DNA of 64,000 nucleotides, taken from positions 186,001 through 250,000 of the forward strand of contig NZ_LVYD01000013.1 in assembly GCF_002077945.1 (NCBI RefSeq), given 5' to 3'. Within the stretch, counting starts at the first letter, position 1; each line of letters starts with the position of its first letter. The DNA comes from Niastella vici (GTDB lineage Bacteria; Bacteroidota; Bacteroidia; Chitinophagales; Chitinophagaceae). This document shows positions 51,816-62,252 of the stretch, piece by piece. A model generated the notes under the pieces. That model had not been told where the DNA came from. It worked only from the letters and a program-made list of their open reading frames with translations, and searched no databases. A program made the translations under genes and the position numbers.

Positions 51816-53564
51816 ATGAGAAAAGATAAATTCCCCCTTCTGGTACTCTTCATGTGTAAAAATAGCATCCTGTCCAAAAGAAAAAGGGCTCTTATTTTAC
51901 CGGCCATCATTCTGTTAAATTTGTTCCAGTCGTTTCAACTGCATGCGCAAACCTGGCAGTATCTCAACGGCAATGCTTATTATAATGGACGAGTTGGAAT
52001 TAACACCTCCACTCCTGAAACAGATCTTCATGTTAACGGAAACATTGCAGCTTCATACGGCGGTTTAAGTGGTTTTACAATGTTGTGGGGCGACAATGCC
52101 ATCGTTTATAGGGAAGGTAATTCGAACGGATTGCGTTTTGGAACAGCCACCAATTTATCAGCCGCCGGTTGGTCCGAAAAAATGCGAATAACGAGTGCAG
52201 GTCTGTTAGGTATTGGTACCACTGCTCCGATATCAAAACTTGATATTGTGACGGGCATTGGTGATGGAAGCGTTGGTGAAGAAAATTGTATCCGGCTGCG
52301 GCATACAGCAACTGCTGGCAATTCGCAATGTCTGCAATTAGGTGTAAGTAATATAGCTGCTGGTGGCAATAATAATGGTTACGGTTATATTAGTTCGGTG
52401 TATTGGGGGGCGAGCGAAGATAATCCCTTAGTGCTCAACCCTAAAGGCGGCACTGTAGGTATTGGCCTAACCAGTGGGGTTAGGTGGAACGCCACGGTTA
52501 AAGATGCTGTAGCTATAAGGGCTTCCACGGCCGGAGCTAATAACAGTCTGATGGGTAAACTGATCTTCGCACATGGGCAAGCTTACGGAGGTAACAGTGC
52601 TTTTATTGCCGGCGTATATGACAAAACGGCGTGGACATCGGGTGCCGGTATGGTTTTTCACACCATTTCAGGCTCAGATATTTCCGGAGTAGACGGTGTT
52701 GAAAGAATGCGGATCAGTTCAGATGGGAATGTAGGGATAGGAACTAACAATCCAACGGAAAAATTATCTATTCAGGCTGCTGCAGGTAATAATGCAGTTA
52801 ATATGGCCCTTAGAAATGGCGATGGCACCCCTTTGCTTTCGTTAGCAGCGGATGGAAGTGCATACTCCTCCATTTCCTCATACTACGGACTTACATTTAA
52901 TTCTAATAACAGTCCTTACTACTCATTTAAACTTGCCGGTAATGAAACTTTCAGGATCGATGGATCGGGTAATGTAGGAATCGGTGGAGTGGGTGTTCCG
53001 CTGGCACGACTGCATATAAGCGGTGGTATGCAACCGATGTCCGGCGCTTCTGTTATTTTTGATAAAGGGCCAGCTTCTAAACAGTTTTATTTTGCCTTTA
53101 ATGGTGACAATTTGCAGCAGGCATTTATCGGTCAGCCGGCAAATGTTTCAAACCGCCTCGATTTTGGGACGGGGGCTGCAAATATTGTCATGACGGTATT
53201 GGGAGATAATGTCGGTATTGGTACAACCAATCCACAGGCAAAACTGGCCGTAAATGGTACTATCTGCGCTACCAAAGTAAGGGTTGCGCAAACAGGTTGC
53301 TGGGCCGATTACGTTTTTAATACCGGTTACCGCTTGCGCCCGCTTTCTGAAGTGGAACAATATATTAATCAAAACCATCATTTACCCGAAGTACCTTCTA
53401 CTGAAGAAGTGGAAAAGAATGGACTGGATGTTGGTGATAACCAGGCTACCTTGCTGAAGAAGATTGAAGAGTTAACCTTGTATGTAATTGAACAGAATAA
53501 AAAACTGGAATCGCAGCAGCAACAAATAGATGCCTTGAAAAAAGAAGTAAATAATAAAAAGTAA
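51816..53564 (+). CDS. Secreted tail-fibre-like repeat protein with C-terminal coiled coil
   Basis: About 582 residues from ATG 51816; ATG 51852 (MCKNSILSKRK) places the signal peptide, which ends near LHAQ, right at the start. The mature protein has repeated units ending VGIGTxxPxxKL, for example at ~65, 145, 320 and 480, each preceded by MRI(S/T)S/DG. This is the pattern of trimeric tail-fibre-type surface proteins found in Bacteroidota. The C-terminus has LPEVPSTEEVEKNG and a coiled coil of about 45 residues. Probably a trimeric surface adhesin; no catalytic domain seen. Confidence 0.85.
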   Translation: MRKDKFPLLVLFMCKNSILSKRKRALILPAIILLNLFQSFQLHAQTWQYLNGNAYYNGRVGINTSTPETDLHVNGNIAASYGGLSGFTMLWGDNAIVYREGNSNGLRFGTATNLSAAGWSEKMRITSAGLLGIGTTAPISKLDIVTGIGDGSVGEENCIRLRHTATAGNSQCLQLGVSNIAAGGNNNGYGYISSVYWGASEDNPLVLNPKGGTVGIGLTSGVRWNATVKDAVAIRASTAGANNSLMGKLIFAHGQAYGGNSAFIAGVYDKTAWTSGAGMVFHTISGSDISGVDGVERMRISSDGNVGIGTNNPTEKLSIQAAAGNNAVNMALRNGDGTPLLSLAADGSAYSSISSYYGLTFNSNNSPYYSFKLAGNETFRIDGSGNVGIGGVGVPLARLHISGGMQPMSGASVIFDKGPASKQFYFAFNGDNLQQAFIGQPANVSNRLDFGTGAANIVMTVLGDNVGIGTTNPQAKLAVNGTICATKVRVAQTGCWADYVFNTGYRLRPLSEVEQYINQNHHLPEVPSTEEVEKNGLDVGDNQATLLKKIEELTLYVIEQNKKLESQQQQIDALKKEVNNKK

Positions 53565-53580
53565 TAAAAGAAACCGATCA

Positions 53581-53616
53581 GCAAAAGGCTGCCTCATCTT
53601 TGAGGCAGCCTTTTGC
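53581..53616. terminator. Bidirectional terminator (perfect 16-bp palindrome)
   Basis: GCAAAAGGCTGCCTCA / TGAGGCAGCCTTTTGC with a 4-nt loop, between the convergent fibre-like gene and the carboxylase operon. Confidence 0.92.
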
Positions 53617-53648
53617 ATTAAGCCTGAAACCAGAGCCATAACTGTCAC

Positions 53649-55193
53649 TTACAACGGTATATTCCCATGCTTCTTCTTCGGAAGCTTCGCTACTTTGTTT
53701 TCTAACATGGCAAACGCCTTGATGAGCCTGGCGCGGGTATATTTCGGTTCTATTACTTCATCTACAAAACCCCTTTCGGCTGCCAGGTAGGGGGTGGCGA
53801 ATTTAGCGGCATACTCCGCTTCTTTTTCGGCCAGCTTACTGGCGGGGTCAGCCGCTTCGGCAATCTCTTTCTTGAAAATGATCTCACTGGCGCCTTTGGC
53901 GCCCATTACCGCAATTTCTGCCGTTGGCCATGCGTAATTGATATCGGCGCCAATATGTTTTGAGTTCATTACATCATACGCGCCGCCATAGGCCTTTCTG
54001 GTAATGACCGTAACGCGGGGCACCGTAGCTTCGCTGAATGCATACAACAACTTGGCGCCATTGGTAATAATGCCATGCCACTCCTGATCGGTGCCCGGTA
54101 AAAAACCCGGCACATCAACCAGCACCAGTAAGGGAATATTGAAACAATCGCAAAAGCGCGTGAACCGGGCGGCCTTTTTTGAACTATCAATATCCAGTAC
54201 GCCTGCCAGGCTCATGGGTTGATTGGCGACAATACCAATGCTTCTTCCCGCCAGCCGCGCAAATCCGATAACAATGTTGGTGGCATAATCGGGATGTATT
54301 TCAAAGTAAGAGCCTTCATCACAAATTCCTTCTATCACCGACCGCATATCATATGGTTGGTTGCTGCTTTCGGGAATAATGGTTTCCAGCGCGGGTCTTG
54401 TTTCATCGCCTAACGTGTAGGGCACTTTAGGTGTGGTGTCTTCACAATTCTGCGGTATATAACTTAATAATTTTTTTATCTCGGCAATGCATTCCATATC
54501 ATTGGCCGCCGTAAGGTGCGTAACACCCGATTTGGTTGAATGGGCCGAAGCGCCGCCCAGTTCTTCCGGACTTACTTCTTCATTGGTAACCGTTTTCACT
54601 ACGTTGGGCCCGGTTACAAACATATAACTGGTGTTCTCAACCATCAGGGTAAAATCGGTCATGGCCGGTGAGTACACTGCGCCGCCGGCGCAGGGCCCCA
54701 TAATGGCTGATAGTTGTGGTATTACACCCGATGCCAGTACATTGCGGTAAAAGATATCGGCATAACCGCCTAAGGAGCGAACGCCTTCCTGTATGCGGGC
54801 GCCGCCTGAATCATTCAGTCCGATCATGGGGGCACCGGTTTTCATGGCCAGGTCCATTACCTTGCAAATTTTCTCGGCATGGGTTTCTGACAGGGCGCCG
54901 CCAAATACGGTAAAGTCCTGCGCAAACACATAGGCCAGGCGTCCGTTGATGGTGCCATAGCCGGTAATTACTCCATCGCCATAAAACTGCTGGCTATCCA
55001 TACCGAAGTCCTTGGTGCGATGCAGCACCAGGGCGCCGATCTCTTCAAATGATCCGGGGTCCATCAACAGGGTAATGCGTTCGCGGGCCGTAAGTTTTCC
55101 TTTTTTATGCTGCGCTTCATTTCTGTGTGCCCCACCGCCCAGTTTACCTTTCTCAATTTTCTGTTGTAATATTTCCGATTTTGTTTTTTTCAT
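53649..55193 (-). CDS. pccB: Acyl-CoA carboxylase carboxyltransferase subunit (propionyl-CoA carboxylase beta type)
   Basis: 514 residues. Carboxyltransferase fold with [20 protein letters not shown]-type opening, [28 protein letters not shown] (oxyanion region, about 163-176) and the C-terminal [13 protein letters not shown]. It moves CO2 from carboxybiotin to acyl-CoA, most likely propionyl-CoA to methylmalonyl-CoA. It is 14 bp after the biotin carboxylase gene in a three-gene minus-strand operon. Confidence 0.93.
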   Translation of the reverse strand: MKKTKSEILQQKIEKGKLGGGAHRNEAQHKKGKLTARERITLLMDPGSFEEIGALVLHRTKDFGMDSQQFYGDGVITGYGTINGRLAYVFAQDFTVFGGALSETHAEKICKVMDLAMKTGAPMIGLNDSGGARIQEGVRSLGGYADIFYRNVLASGVIPQLSAIMGPCAGGAVYSPAMTDFTLMVENTSYMFVTGPNVVKTVTNEEVSPEELGGASAHSTKSGVTHLTAANDMECIAEIKKLLSYIPQNCEDTTPKVPYTLGDETRPALETIIPESSNQPYDMRSVIEGICDEGSYFEIHPDYATNIVIGFARLAGRSIGIVANQPMSLAGVLDIDSSKKAARFTRFCDCFNIPLLVLVDVPGFLPGTDQEWHGIITNGAKLLYAFSEATVPRVTVITRKAYGGAYDVMNSKHIGADINYAWPTAEIAVMGAKGASEIIFKKEIAEAADPASKLAEKEAEYAAKFATPYLAAERGFVDEVIEPKYTRARLIKAFAMLENKVAKLPKKKHGNIPL

Positions 55194-55207
55194 CAGGGAT
55201 CGTTTTA

Positions 55208-56677
55208 TTATGATCTTTTTGTCCAGTTGGTTGCAACCGGTTCCACAGCATGCACTTCTTTTTGCTTTTCTAACCAGTATCGTAAGGCCACAAGCGCTGC
55301 CAGCTCGGCTTTGGTTTTTTGCCGGACTAACAGTTTTTCGGGTGAATAATATTTTTGAACAAATTGCGTGTCGAACCGGCCGGTTATAAATGCTTCGTGG
55401 TCCATAACAAACTGGCCAAAGGGTAAGGTGGTTAGTACGCCTTCTACCTTATAATCGGCGATGGCCCCTTTCATTTTCTGAATGGCTTCGGTTCGGTTGT
55501 TTCCATGCGTTATCAGTTTGGCGATCATGGGGTCATAATATACCGGTATGGTCATTCCTTCGGTATACCCGCCATCTACCCGTATGCCTTCGCCGGCTGG
55601 CGTTTGATATTTCGTAAGCGTGCCGGTGGCGGGCAAAAAATCATTCAACGGGTCTTCTGCGTACACCCTCAGTTCCAGCGCATGTCCGTTGATGGTAATG
55701 GCTTCCTGCTGGTACCGCAGCTTTTCGCCCCGGGCAATCCTGATCTGTTCTTCAACCAGGTCAATGCCGGTGATCATCTCCGTAACGGGGTGCTCTACCT
55801 GTAACCGGGTGTTCATTTCAAGGAAATAAAAATTGAGCTGTTCATCGACCAGGAATTCTACCGTACCGGTGCTTCTGTAATTGCACGATTTGGCAACCAG
55901 TACGGCCGCTTCCCCCATCTTTTTTCGTACGTCGGGGGTTAAAATGGCTGAAGGAGATTCTTCCACTACTTTCTGGTGCCGCCGTTGTATACTGCATTCG
56001 CGTTCAAACAAATGAATGGTGTTGCCATAATTATCGGCCAGTACCTGTATTTCAATATGCCGGGGTGAATTGATGTATTTTTCAATGAACACCGATCCAT
56101 CACCAAATGACGACAGGGCTTCGCTGGTGGCTCTTTCTATTTGTTCGCCCAGCTCACTTTCCCTGGCGGCTACACGCATGCCTTTTCCGCCGCCGCCGGC
56201 TGATGCTTTTATAAGCACCGGATAACCGATTTCACCCGCTATCTTTTTTGCCACGTCAATATTGTCAATGGCTTTATCGATACCGGGCACCATGGGAATA
56301 TTGTATTTCTTTACGCATTCCTTGGCGGCCAGCTTGCTGCCCATGATGCGCATGGCTTCGGCGCCGGGGCCAATGAACGTAATGCCGGCTTTCTCCACCT
56401 TTTTGGCAAACCCGGCGTTTTCGCTCAAAAAACCATAACCGGGATGTATACCGTCTACACCCAATTGTTTGGCAAAGGCAATGATGGCATCGCCGTTCAG
56501 GTAGCTCTGGCTGCTTGGCGCCGGCCCCAGGCAAACGGCTTCATGGGCAAATAATACGTGCGGCGCCTGCCGGTCGGCTTCTGAATATACTGCCACCGAT
56601 TGAATGCCCATTCTGTGTATCGTATGCATGATCCGTAAGGCTATTTCTCCGCGATTGGCAACTAATATTTTTTGCAT
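55208..56677 (-). CDS. accC: Biotin carboxylase subunit of acyl-CoA carboxylase
   Basis: 489 residues, starting with the [16 protein letters not shown] motif typical of biotin carboxylases. The ATP-grasp domain has the glycine-rich loop GGGGKGM (about 165-171), the catalytic [14 protein letters not shown] stretch (about 287-300) and C-terminal [13 protein letters not shown]. It carboxylates biotin on the separate carrier protein encoded upstream. Slightly longer than AccC of fatty-acid synthesis, like propionyl-CoA carboxylase alpha without its carrier domain. Confidence 0.94.
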   Translation of the reverse strand: MQKILVANRGEIALRIMHTIHRMGIQSVAVYSEADRQAPHVLFAHEAVCLGPAPSSQSYLNGDAIIAFAKQLGVDGIHPGYGFLSENAGFAKKVEKAGITFIGPGAEAMRIMGSKLAAKECVKKYNIPMVPGIDKAIDNIDVAKKIAGEIGYPVLIKASAGGGGKGMRVAARESELGEQIERATSEALSSFGDGSVFIEKYINSPRHIEIQVLADNYGNTIHLFERECSIQRRHQKVVEESPSAILTPDVRKKMGEAAVLVAKSCNYRSTGTVEFLVDEQLNFYFLEMNTRLQVEHPVTEMITGIDLVEEQIRIARGEKLRYQQEAITINGHALELRVYAEDPLNDFLPATGTLTKYQTPAGEGIRVDGGYTEGMTIPVYYDPMIAKLITHGNNRTEAIQKMKGAIADYKVEGVLTTLPFGQFVMDHEAFITGRFDTQFVQKYYSPEKLLVRQKTKAELAALVALRYWLEKQKEVHAVEPVATNWTKRS

Positions 56678-56702
56678 CGTTCGTCTTTCTTTTGGTATAT
56701 GG

Positions 56703-57200
56703 TTATTCCAGCGTTACAAGTACCTGTCCTTTTTCAACGGCCTGTCCGGCTACCACGGTCACCTTTTTGATGGTAGCATCGGCATGTATAAGAATGCTGT
56801 TCTCCATTTTCATGGCTTCCAGTATCAGTATCCGGTCTCCTTCTTTTACGGGTTGTCCGTCGGTAACGGCAATTTCAAGGACCAGCCCGGGCATGGGTGC
56901 TTTTATTTCTTTTACCTGTTTGCTGCTGGCGGTGCCAAAACCCATTTGTTCAAGTTTTTGGTCAAGTGCGTCCTTGATGACCACCTCAAAGGTTTCGCCG
57001 CCTGTTTCAATGGTAAATGTTTTGGTGTGTCCGTTGGCGCTTAACAGCCGGGCATTGGCGCTCTGGTGGTCCTTTATGACATTGAATTCAGAGGGCGACA
57101 GGGCAACCAGGTCAAGGGTTTCCAGGTCGGTTTGGGAAAAATAAAATTCGAACCCGTTGACCATTATTTTGAACGTATCGTTAGCGGGCATTGGCGGCAT
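56703..57200 (-). CDS. Biotin carboxyl carrier subunit
   Basis: About 165 residues from ATG 57200 (MPPMPANDTF); a later ATG at 57191 and the longer frame to 57239 are alternatives. The C-terminal ~70 residues are a biotinyl domain with EAMKME around the biotinylated Lys and the opening PMPGLVLEIAVTDGQPV. The N-terminal ~90 residues form a linker domain that docks the carrier onto the carboxylase. First gene of the operon; 25 bp before accC. Confidence 0.9.
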   Translation of the reverse strand: MPPMPANDTFKIMVNGFEFYFSQTDLETLDLVALSPSEFNVIKDHQSANARLLSANGHTKTFTIETGGETFEVVIKDALDQKLEQMGFGTASSKQVKEIKAPMPGLVLEIAVTDGQPVKEGDRILILEAMKMENSILIHADATIKKVTVVAGQAVEKGQVLVTLE

Positions 57201-57248
57201 TTTACTGTAATTTAAGTAATTGAGGAATGCAGGTTGCAAGAAACTGTA

Positions 57249-57788
57249 ATGAAGGGGATTGCGTATTTTTATTGGGTGAATATAAATATTACCATATCAC
57301 TGGCAACGCCTGGTGATGCATGGGCCATTGCCGATGTGATCAGCGAAGCCGCCCACGACCTCACGACTAAATTTGGCACGGGGCATTGGAGCGCCGTAGC
57401 TTCTGAAAAAGGTGTGCTGAATGGCATGAGCAAAGCAAAAGTGCTGGTTGTTCGAAGCGAAGTGGAGGTAGTAGGCACGGTGCGCCTTACCCCTTCAAGA
57501 CCCTGGGTCATAGATCCTGCCTATTTTACCCCGGTTCCCCGCCCCATATATCTGGTTGATATGGCCATACGGCCAGGTTATCAGCGGATGGGTGTTGGCC
57601 GGGCGTTGATAGAAGAAGCAAAAGCCCTGGCCACTGCACTGGCTGGCGATTCTATCAGGCTCGATGCCTATGAAGGCGTGGCCGGCGCCTGCGGGTTCTA
57701 CGAAAAATGCGGATTCACCGAAATGGGGCACATATCTTATAAAAAAGTGCCCCATGTTTATTTTGAATGGCTGATTGAGAAGAAGTAA
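57249..57788 (+). CDS. GNAT family N-acetyltransferase
   Basis: About 179 residues from ATG 57249; a GTG at 57276 and a TTG at 57234 are alternatives. GNAT fold with YLVDMAIRPGYQRMGVGRAL (about 102-121), holding the acetyl-CoA loop R-x-x-G-x-G/A, and GACGFYEKCGFTEMG near the C-terminus. The start lies only about 50 bp from the divergent carboxylase operon start, so their promoters overlap. Substrate unknown. Confidence 0.88.
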   Translation: MKGIAYFYWVNINITISLATPGDAWAIADVISEAAHDLTTKFGTGHWSAVASEKGVLNGMSKAKVLVVRSEVEVVGTVRLTPSRPWVIDPAYFTPVPRPIYLVDMAIRPGYQRMGVGRALIEEAKALATALAGDSIRLDAYEGVAGACGFYEKCGFTEMGHISYKKVPHVYFEWLIEKK

Positions 57789-57794
57789 AAATAA

Positions 57795-58193
57795 TTATAC
57801 TTCGTATACAGGAGGAAGTAAGGCGTATAGTGCTTTATTAAATTCTTCAGAAGAAGCGTCCTTGCAAATATATCCATCGGCACCCAGTTCCCGGGCACGG
57901 TTCATATATACGCTTCCGTTTTGCATGGAAAAGAAAAGGATCTTGATCGCGGGCCATTTCTTCTTAAGCTGAACAGCCGTTTCAAAACCGTTCATTATTG
58001 GCATATTGATATCGAGGAGGCAAAGATCGGGAGAGGGTGCATCTTCCAGTTTGTCGAGGAATTGTTTACCGTTTTCGGCTTCAATTATTACTTTGTACCC
58101 CATGCCGGTTAACCGGAAATTTACTGCTTTACGTAACAATGCATGATCGTCTACTACTGCAATAGTTGATTGATTTTTCATAGATTCCTTCAT
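57795..58193 (-). CDS. Stand-alone response-regulator receiver domain
   Basis: 132 residues; ATG 58193 or 58181 can start it. CheY-like receiver with VVDDH (acidic pair), LLDINMP (phosphoacceptor Asp, about 59), FFSMQ (the switch Thr is Ser here) and ADGYICKDAS with the conserved Lys. No output domain, so it must act by protein contact. The sequence around HALLRKAVNFRLTG is typical of LuxR-type (NarL) receivers, so it may be a NarL-type regulator shortened to its receiver. No histidine kinase is adjacent. Confidence 0.9.
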   Translation of the reverse strand: MKESMKNQSTIAVVDDHALLRKAVNFRLTGMGYKVIIEAENGKQFLDKLEDAPSPDLCLLDINMPIMNGFETAVQLKKKWPAIKILFFSMQNGSVYMNRARELGADGYICKDASSEEFNKALYALLPPVYEV

Positions 58194-58570
58194 TAATAGT
58201 TATGGGTTAATAATGGTAGAAATTCCATCCCGCAAGGCGGGAGAATTTTTAATGATCACCGGAACATCCACTTTCCGGTATTTACAACCCATCGGCCCAA
58301 TAAAGCGGTCAGGATTAATAAACCAGGGGAATTATTGAAAATTTGGGGCCAGCCACACTGGTTTATGGTAGGAAAGGGTAAGTGGTTGGAATAGATTTAT
58401 ACAATTAAAACCAATTCATGGCCCCTTTTTACTACACGTAACTGGCTTTTGAGTTGTAAATGAATACTTACCGGCAAGCCGGTAAATAATATTACTTATG
58501 GGTGGGAGTATGTCTTTAGTGAATTGATAAAGCAAGATGATGTTTAGCCATTTTTATTTTATCCCCACCT
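58194..58570. other. Intergenic stretch with small hairpins
   Basis: 377 bp upstream of the receiver gene. Three short palindromes are visible: TCCCGC-AA-GGCGGGA at about 58228-58242 followed by a T run, ACCGGC-AA-GCCGGT near 58470, and CCCCACCTTCAGGGGATGGGG-like sequence near 58563. No gene or RNA is recognised. Confidence 0.5.
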
Positions 58571-58747
58571 TCAGGGGATGGGGGGCGCGTATCGCCTGAT
58601 CTCGGCCAGTAATTTTTTAACGTTTGCCCTTATGATAACAAGTTCATTACGAGGGGCATTTTCTTTCAATGCCTTCAGGAACTTTCCAACTTCTGCCATG
58701 TATTGTTTGTGCAGAAGCATGAGATAATCGGTCGTACTATCTTTCAT
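58571..58747 (-). CDS. Small helical protein, unknown
   Basis: About 58 residues from ATG 58747 (MKDSTTDYLML); the frame extends upstream to 58855 but that part is unlikely to be translated. Two amphipathic helices (LLHKQYMAEVGKFLKALKE, ELVIIRANVKKLLAEIRR) suggest a small coiled, possibly protein-binding or anti-regulator peptide. It lies near a single-domain response regulator, but no functional link is shown. Confidence 0.5.
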   Translation of the reverse strand: MKDSTTDYLMLLHKQYMAEVGKFLKALKENAPRNELVIIRANVKKLLAEIRRYAPPIP

Positions 58748-59021
58748 GCTCACAGATTCTCTAGGTACACAATTATTTATAAACATATTACAAATCCTGT
58801 ACCCATGAAAAAAGTACCGCATAAGGGTGGTGTTTATAAAAAAAGGAGGCATCAATGCCCCCGTTTATTTTTTCATATAGTTCTGGCCGTAAGTGGTTTG
58901 TTTATTTGAAAAACTAAGTGTTATTATTTATTTGATGATTATTGATTGTAGAAAAGCTATTTTAATTTGTGGAACCGGCTCCCCATTTCAAACTCCTTCC
59001 ACACCACACTTTACAGAGTAA

Positions 59022-59495
59022 TTATGCTTCATCGTAAGCCTGCTTCAGCGTAGCAATATCCAATTTGTCCATCCTGAGCATGGCTTCCATAACCTTAACC
59101 GATTTGCCCGATTGATTGCTTAACATTTCGCCTAAAACTGGCGGAACGACCTGCCATGATAAACCGAACCTGTCTTTCAGCCATCCGCAATGACTGGGTT
59201 GTCCGCCATCAGCCAGCAGCGCATTCCATAAATGGTCTATCTCCTCCTGGCTGTCACAGTCAATCACAAATGAAATGGATTCATTGAATTTAAAATGCGG
59301 CCCGCCGTTCAGGGCTATAAATGGATTGCCGTTGAGTTCGAAACTAACGGTCATAACGCTCCCTTTTGGGCCGGGGCCTGCCTCGCCATAGCGGGCAATA
59401 TGCTTTATTTTAGAATTTTTAAAGATAGCCGTATAGAAGTTGGCAGCTTCTTCTGCATTGTCGTTAAACCATAAGAATGGCGTGATCTTTTGCAT
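59022..59495 (-). CDS. VOC-family protein (PhnB / 3-demethylubiquinone methyltransferase-like)
   Basis: 157 residues, the usual PhnB-like length. Opens with ITPFLWFNDNAEEAANFYT, followed by GSVMTVSFELNGNPFIALNGG, SISFVIDCDSQEEID and WLKDRFGLSWQVVP. These are the strands of the paired betaalphabetabetabeta glyoxalase/VOC fold. Members of this branch have no agreed enzyme activity. Cytoplasmic single gene. Confidence 0.9.
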   Translation of the reverse strand: MQKITPFLWFNDNAEEAANFYTAIFKNSKIKHIARYGEAGPGPKGSVMTVSFELNGNPFIALNGGPHFKFNESISFVIDCDSQEEIDHLWNALLADGGQPSHCGWLKDRFGLSWQVVPPVLGEMLSNQSGKSVKVMEAMLRMDKLDIATLKQAYDEA

Positions 59496-59640
59496 ATAAT
59501 GTGTTTTTGTTTTTGACCATTGGTTTGTTGTCCCAAAAGTACCGGTATTGGTTTTTGTCCATGGGGTGAGATAATGACAAAAACAGGGGGAATCGCGACA
59601 TTCTGGCTATTGCCTTATTTTTGATATGGAGGTAACCATC

Positions 59641-60063
59641 ATGACAACAACAACAACCGGTTTTTCATTGCAACCCATAGGCCTTGTTCAGTCAACCATT
59701 ACCAATCGTTCTGATGCGCCCCGGCAGGGGTATGAAGGGGCACCCGATGTATGGATTGAGCTCAATGCTGATTATATAGCTGCCCTGCATGGTTTGGCGG
59801 TGGGTGATGATATTATTCTTATCACCTGGTTCCACCAGTCAAAACGCGATGTGCTGCAGGTACATCCCCGGGGTGAGCTCAAAAACCCCATCACCGGGGT
59901 CTTTGCTACCCGCTCGCCCGACCGGCCCAATCCGTTAGGTTTGCACAGGGTCACCGTAAAGAAAATAGATAAAAACAGGCTACAGGTTGGGCCGCTCGAA
60001 GCCATTGACGGTACGCCAATAGTGGATATTAAACCGGTGCTCGACGCTTCGGCAGATGCATAA
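59641..60063 (+). CDS. trmO: tRNA (N6-threonylcarbamoyladenosine-37 N6)-methyltransferase TrmO
   Basis: About 140 residues from ATG 59641, chosen because GGAGG lies 8 bases before it. TrmO/YaeB (UPF0066) fold: LQPIGLVQSTITNRSDAPRQ, LAVGDDIILITWFHQSKRD, the SAM-site stretch GVFATRSPDRPNPLGLH and IDGTPIVDIKPVL. It methylates t6A37 of tRNA-Thr. Shorter than the E. coli protein, lacking its extra C-terminal domain, which is normal for many bacteria. Confidence 0.93.
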   Translation: MTTTTTGFSLQPIGLVQSTITNRSDAPRQGYEGAPDVWIELNADYIAALHGLAVGDDIILITWFHQSKRDVLQVHPRGELKNPITGVFATRSPDRPNPLGLHRVTVKKIDKNRLQVGPLEAIDGTPIVDIKPVLDASADA

Positions 60064-60168
60064 CGCGCTGCCGGTATCTGCATTTCAATACGCTGTTTCT
60101 ACATTTCGGTCAGAAGCAAAGGCAATAACCTGCATTTTGTTGTAGCATTGGTTGTTAAAACCAACTAC

Positions 60169-60978
60169 ATGAGAAGAATTTTGCTATTGCCAATGGCTTG
60201 TTGCTGGCTGCTTGCCGCGGCGCAACGCGATGAAGTAGCGCAGGCCGAACGGGCATTTGCCCAAATGGCAGCAGACAGCGGCACCAAAAAAGCATTCCTT
60301 CATTTTTTAGCAGATAGCAGCTTCATTTTCTATAAAGGCGACTCCTATGCTGCCATGCCATACTGGAAAAGTGTGCCCGAAAGAACCACCCTTTTGCTCT
60401 GGAAACCGGTATATACAGGCGTAGCCAGCTCAGGCGAAATAGGCTTTTCAACCGGTCCTTTTGAACAAAGGTTACAACCGGCCGGCCCCATTGGCGAAAG
60501 CGGTAATTACAACAGTATTTGGGCAAAAAACAAACAGGGCCAATGGAAGGTGGTGATCGATATTTCGGTATCCTATAAACCTTCCCTGTTTCAACAACAA
60601 TGGGAGCAGCCTGTTAATGGGAAGTTGATCCCTGTTACCGGTAAATGCGACTGGCAAAAAACAGAACTTGATTTCATTGATCAGCATAAGCAAAAAGGTA
60701 ACCGTGCATTTCTGCAATATGTTACCAATAATACCTGGTTCAATGTGCAGGACCGGCAACCCTGGCATTCGGTAAAAGAAATAGAAGCGGGGCTGGCGCA
60801 AATTCCGGCCGGTCTGCAATTCAGCATTATGGGCGGTGGTATAGCTGCTTCCGGTGATCTGTTCTATGTATACGGGCTGGTGACCCACAACGGCAATAAA
60901 GAAAATTACCTGCGCGTTTGGGGCTATCAACCCGATGGCTGGAAATTGCTGTTGCAGGTATTGAAATGGCCCCGGTAA
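60169..60978 (+). CDS. Secreted NTF2/SnoaL-like protein (DUF4440 type, probably two domains)
   Basis: About 269 residues from ATG 60169 (MRRILLLP). Signal peptide ending near LAAAQ. The mature protein has two repeats of a cone-shaped NTF2-like fold: residues ~22-145 (AERAFAQMAADSGTKKAFL, then IWAKNKQGQWKVVIDI) and ~150-268 (ELDFIDQHKQKGNRAFL, then WGYQPDGWKLLLQV). Ligand or catalytic role unknown. Exported to the periplasm. Confidence 0.8.
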   Translation: MRRILLLPMACCWLLAAAQRDEVAQAERAFAQMAADSGTKKAFLHFLADSSFIFYKGDSYAAMPYWKSVPERTTLLLWKPVYTGVASSGEIGFSTGPFEQRLQPAGPIGESGNYNSIWAKNKQGQWKVVIDISVSYKPSLFQQQWEQPVNGKLIPVTGKCDWQKTELDFIDQHKQKGNRAFLQYVTNNTWFNVQDRQPWHSVKEIEAGLAQIPAGLQFSIMGGGIAASGDLFYVYGLVTHNGNKENYLRVWGYQPDGWKLLLQVLKWPR

Positions 60979-61133
60979 TGAGGCTTGCACCGGGAGCGAT
61001 GTGAGTGCAGTTGAAAGATCGAAGGGCATGCATGGTAACATTTCGCTGAACGGCTCGCAGGGAGCGTAGTGGAAGTGTATGCCTACATTTGCAGAACGAA
61101 AGCCGGTTTGCAAACTCAATATTCAGTTATAGT

Positions 61134-62192
61134 ATGAACGAAAAAAAGATCAGGTTGTATACGCCCGTTTTTCTCTTTGTATTTACGCTCGTGTTCTTCA
61201 TGGGCATGTTCATTCGTGATATGCGTACTGCCATCCTGGTGCTGGTGATGAGCGCTTTCTATTGCATGCTCACCAGTGAAAGCGCCCGGCTGATCTTTAT
61301 TTTCGGGCGTAAAAAAAATCCCGGCTTAACGAATGCAAAGCGCCGCGTGCTATACGAGCTAAAGATTGGTATCCCGTTTTTGATCCTGGTCCCTGTGCTC
61401 GAAGAAGCCTTTACCATCCTCATTGGTTATTTTCCGTCCTATAAAATCAAATGGGGCGCTCTTTTTGGAGATTACCTGTTTATGGTTGGTTTAAATGTAC
61501 TGGGTACGGCCATTGTGGTGGGTTTGTTCGAAGGGCTATATTATATCCAGAACTGGAAAGTACTATATGCAGAATCGGAACGCCTCAAACGCATAAACGT
61601 CAACAGCCAATACCAGTTCTTAAAAGACCAGGTAAAACCGCACTTTTTATTTAACAGCCTCAATACATTGGCCTCATTGATTGGAACCGATGCCGAACGC
61701 GCCGAGAAGTTTGTGATGGAAATGTCGGCCGTGTATCGCTACCTGCTCAGTAAAAAAGAAACCGAGCTGGCCCTTTTGCGGGATGAACTGCGTTTTTTGA
61801 ACTCCTATGTACTGATGTTAAAAACCCGTTTTGCCGATTCCCTGCAAATGACGATCGATATTGATGAAAAGGAATTCGACTTTCTGCTGCCGCCCTTTGT
61901 ATTGCAATTGCTGGTTGAAAATGCGGTAAAACACAACGTGGTCTCGCGCGAAATGCCGCTGTATGTATCCATAACGAACGATGCACAGCACAACCTCATT
62001 ATCACCAATAATATTCAGCGCAAACGACAACCCGAGCCGTCGGAGAAAACGGGACTTACCAATTTGATCACGCGGTATCAGCTGCTCAAAAAAGAAGAGC
62101 AGCTTTGCATTACCGATGATGGGCAGGTGTTTAAAATTATTTTGCCATTGATAGAGACCAGCGTGTATAAAGCAGTGGCGTTACCCGATTAG
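61134..62192 (+). CDS. Sensor histidine kinase, LytS/YehU type (HPK7)
   Basis: About 352 residues from ATG 61134 (MNEKKIRLY). The N-terminal ~150 residues contain four membrane segments. The His_kinase domain follows with QVKPHFLFNSLNTL (phosphoacceptor His) and the ATP-binding N-box VENAVKHNVV. No sensor domain outside the membrane, so the signal is probably sensed in the membrane. It precedes the LytTR regulator gene by 60 bp; together they form a two-component system. Confidence 0.92.
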   Translation: MNEKKIRLYTPVFLFVFTLVFFMGMFIRDMRTAILVLVMSAFYCMLTSESARLIFIFGRKKNPGLTNAKRRVLYELKIGIPFLILVPVLEEAFTILIGYFPSYKIKWGALFGDYLFMVGLNVLGTAIVVGLFEGLYYIQNWKVLYAESERLKRINVNSQYQFLKDQVKPHFLFNSLNTLASLIGTDAERAEKFVMEMSAVYRYLLSKKETELALLRDELRFLNSYVLMLKTRFADSLQMTIDIDEKEFDFLLPPFVLQLLVENAVKHNVVSREMPLYVSITNDAQHNLIITNNIQRKRQPEPSEKTGLTNLITRYQLLKKEEQLCITDDGQVFKIILPLIETSVYKAVALPD

Positions 62193-62252
62193 TTGAATGG
62201 CATGAAATAAAAAACGAATAGGTGCTATCTTTGGCCATTAAGTGTAATTTGT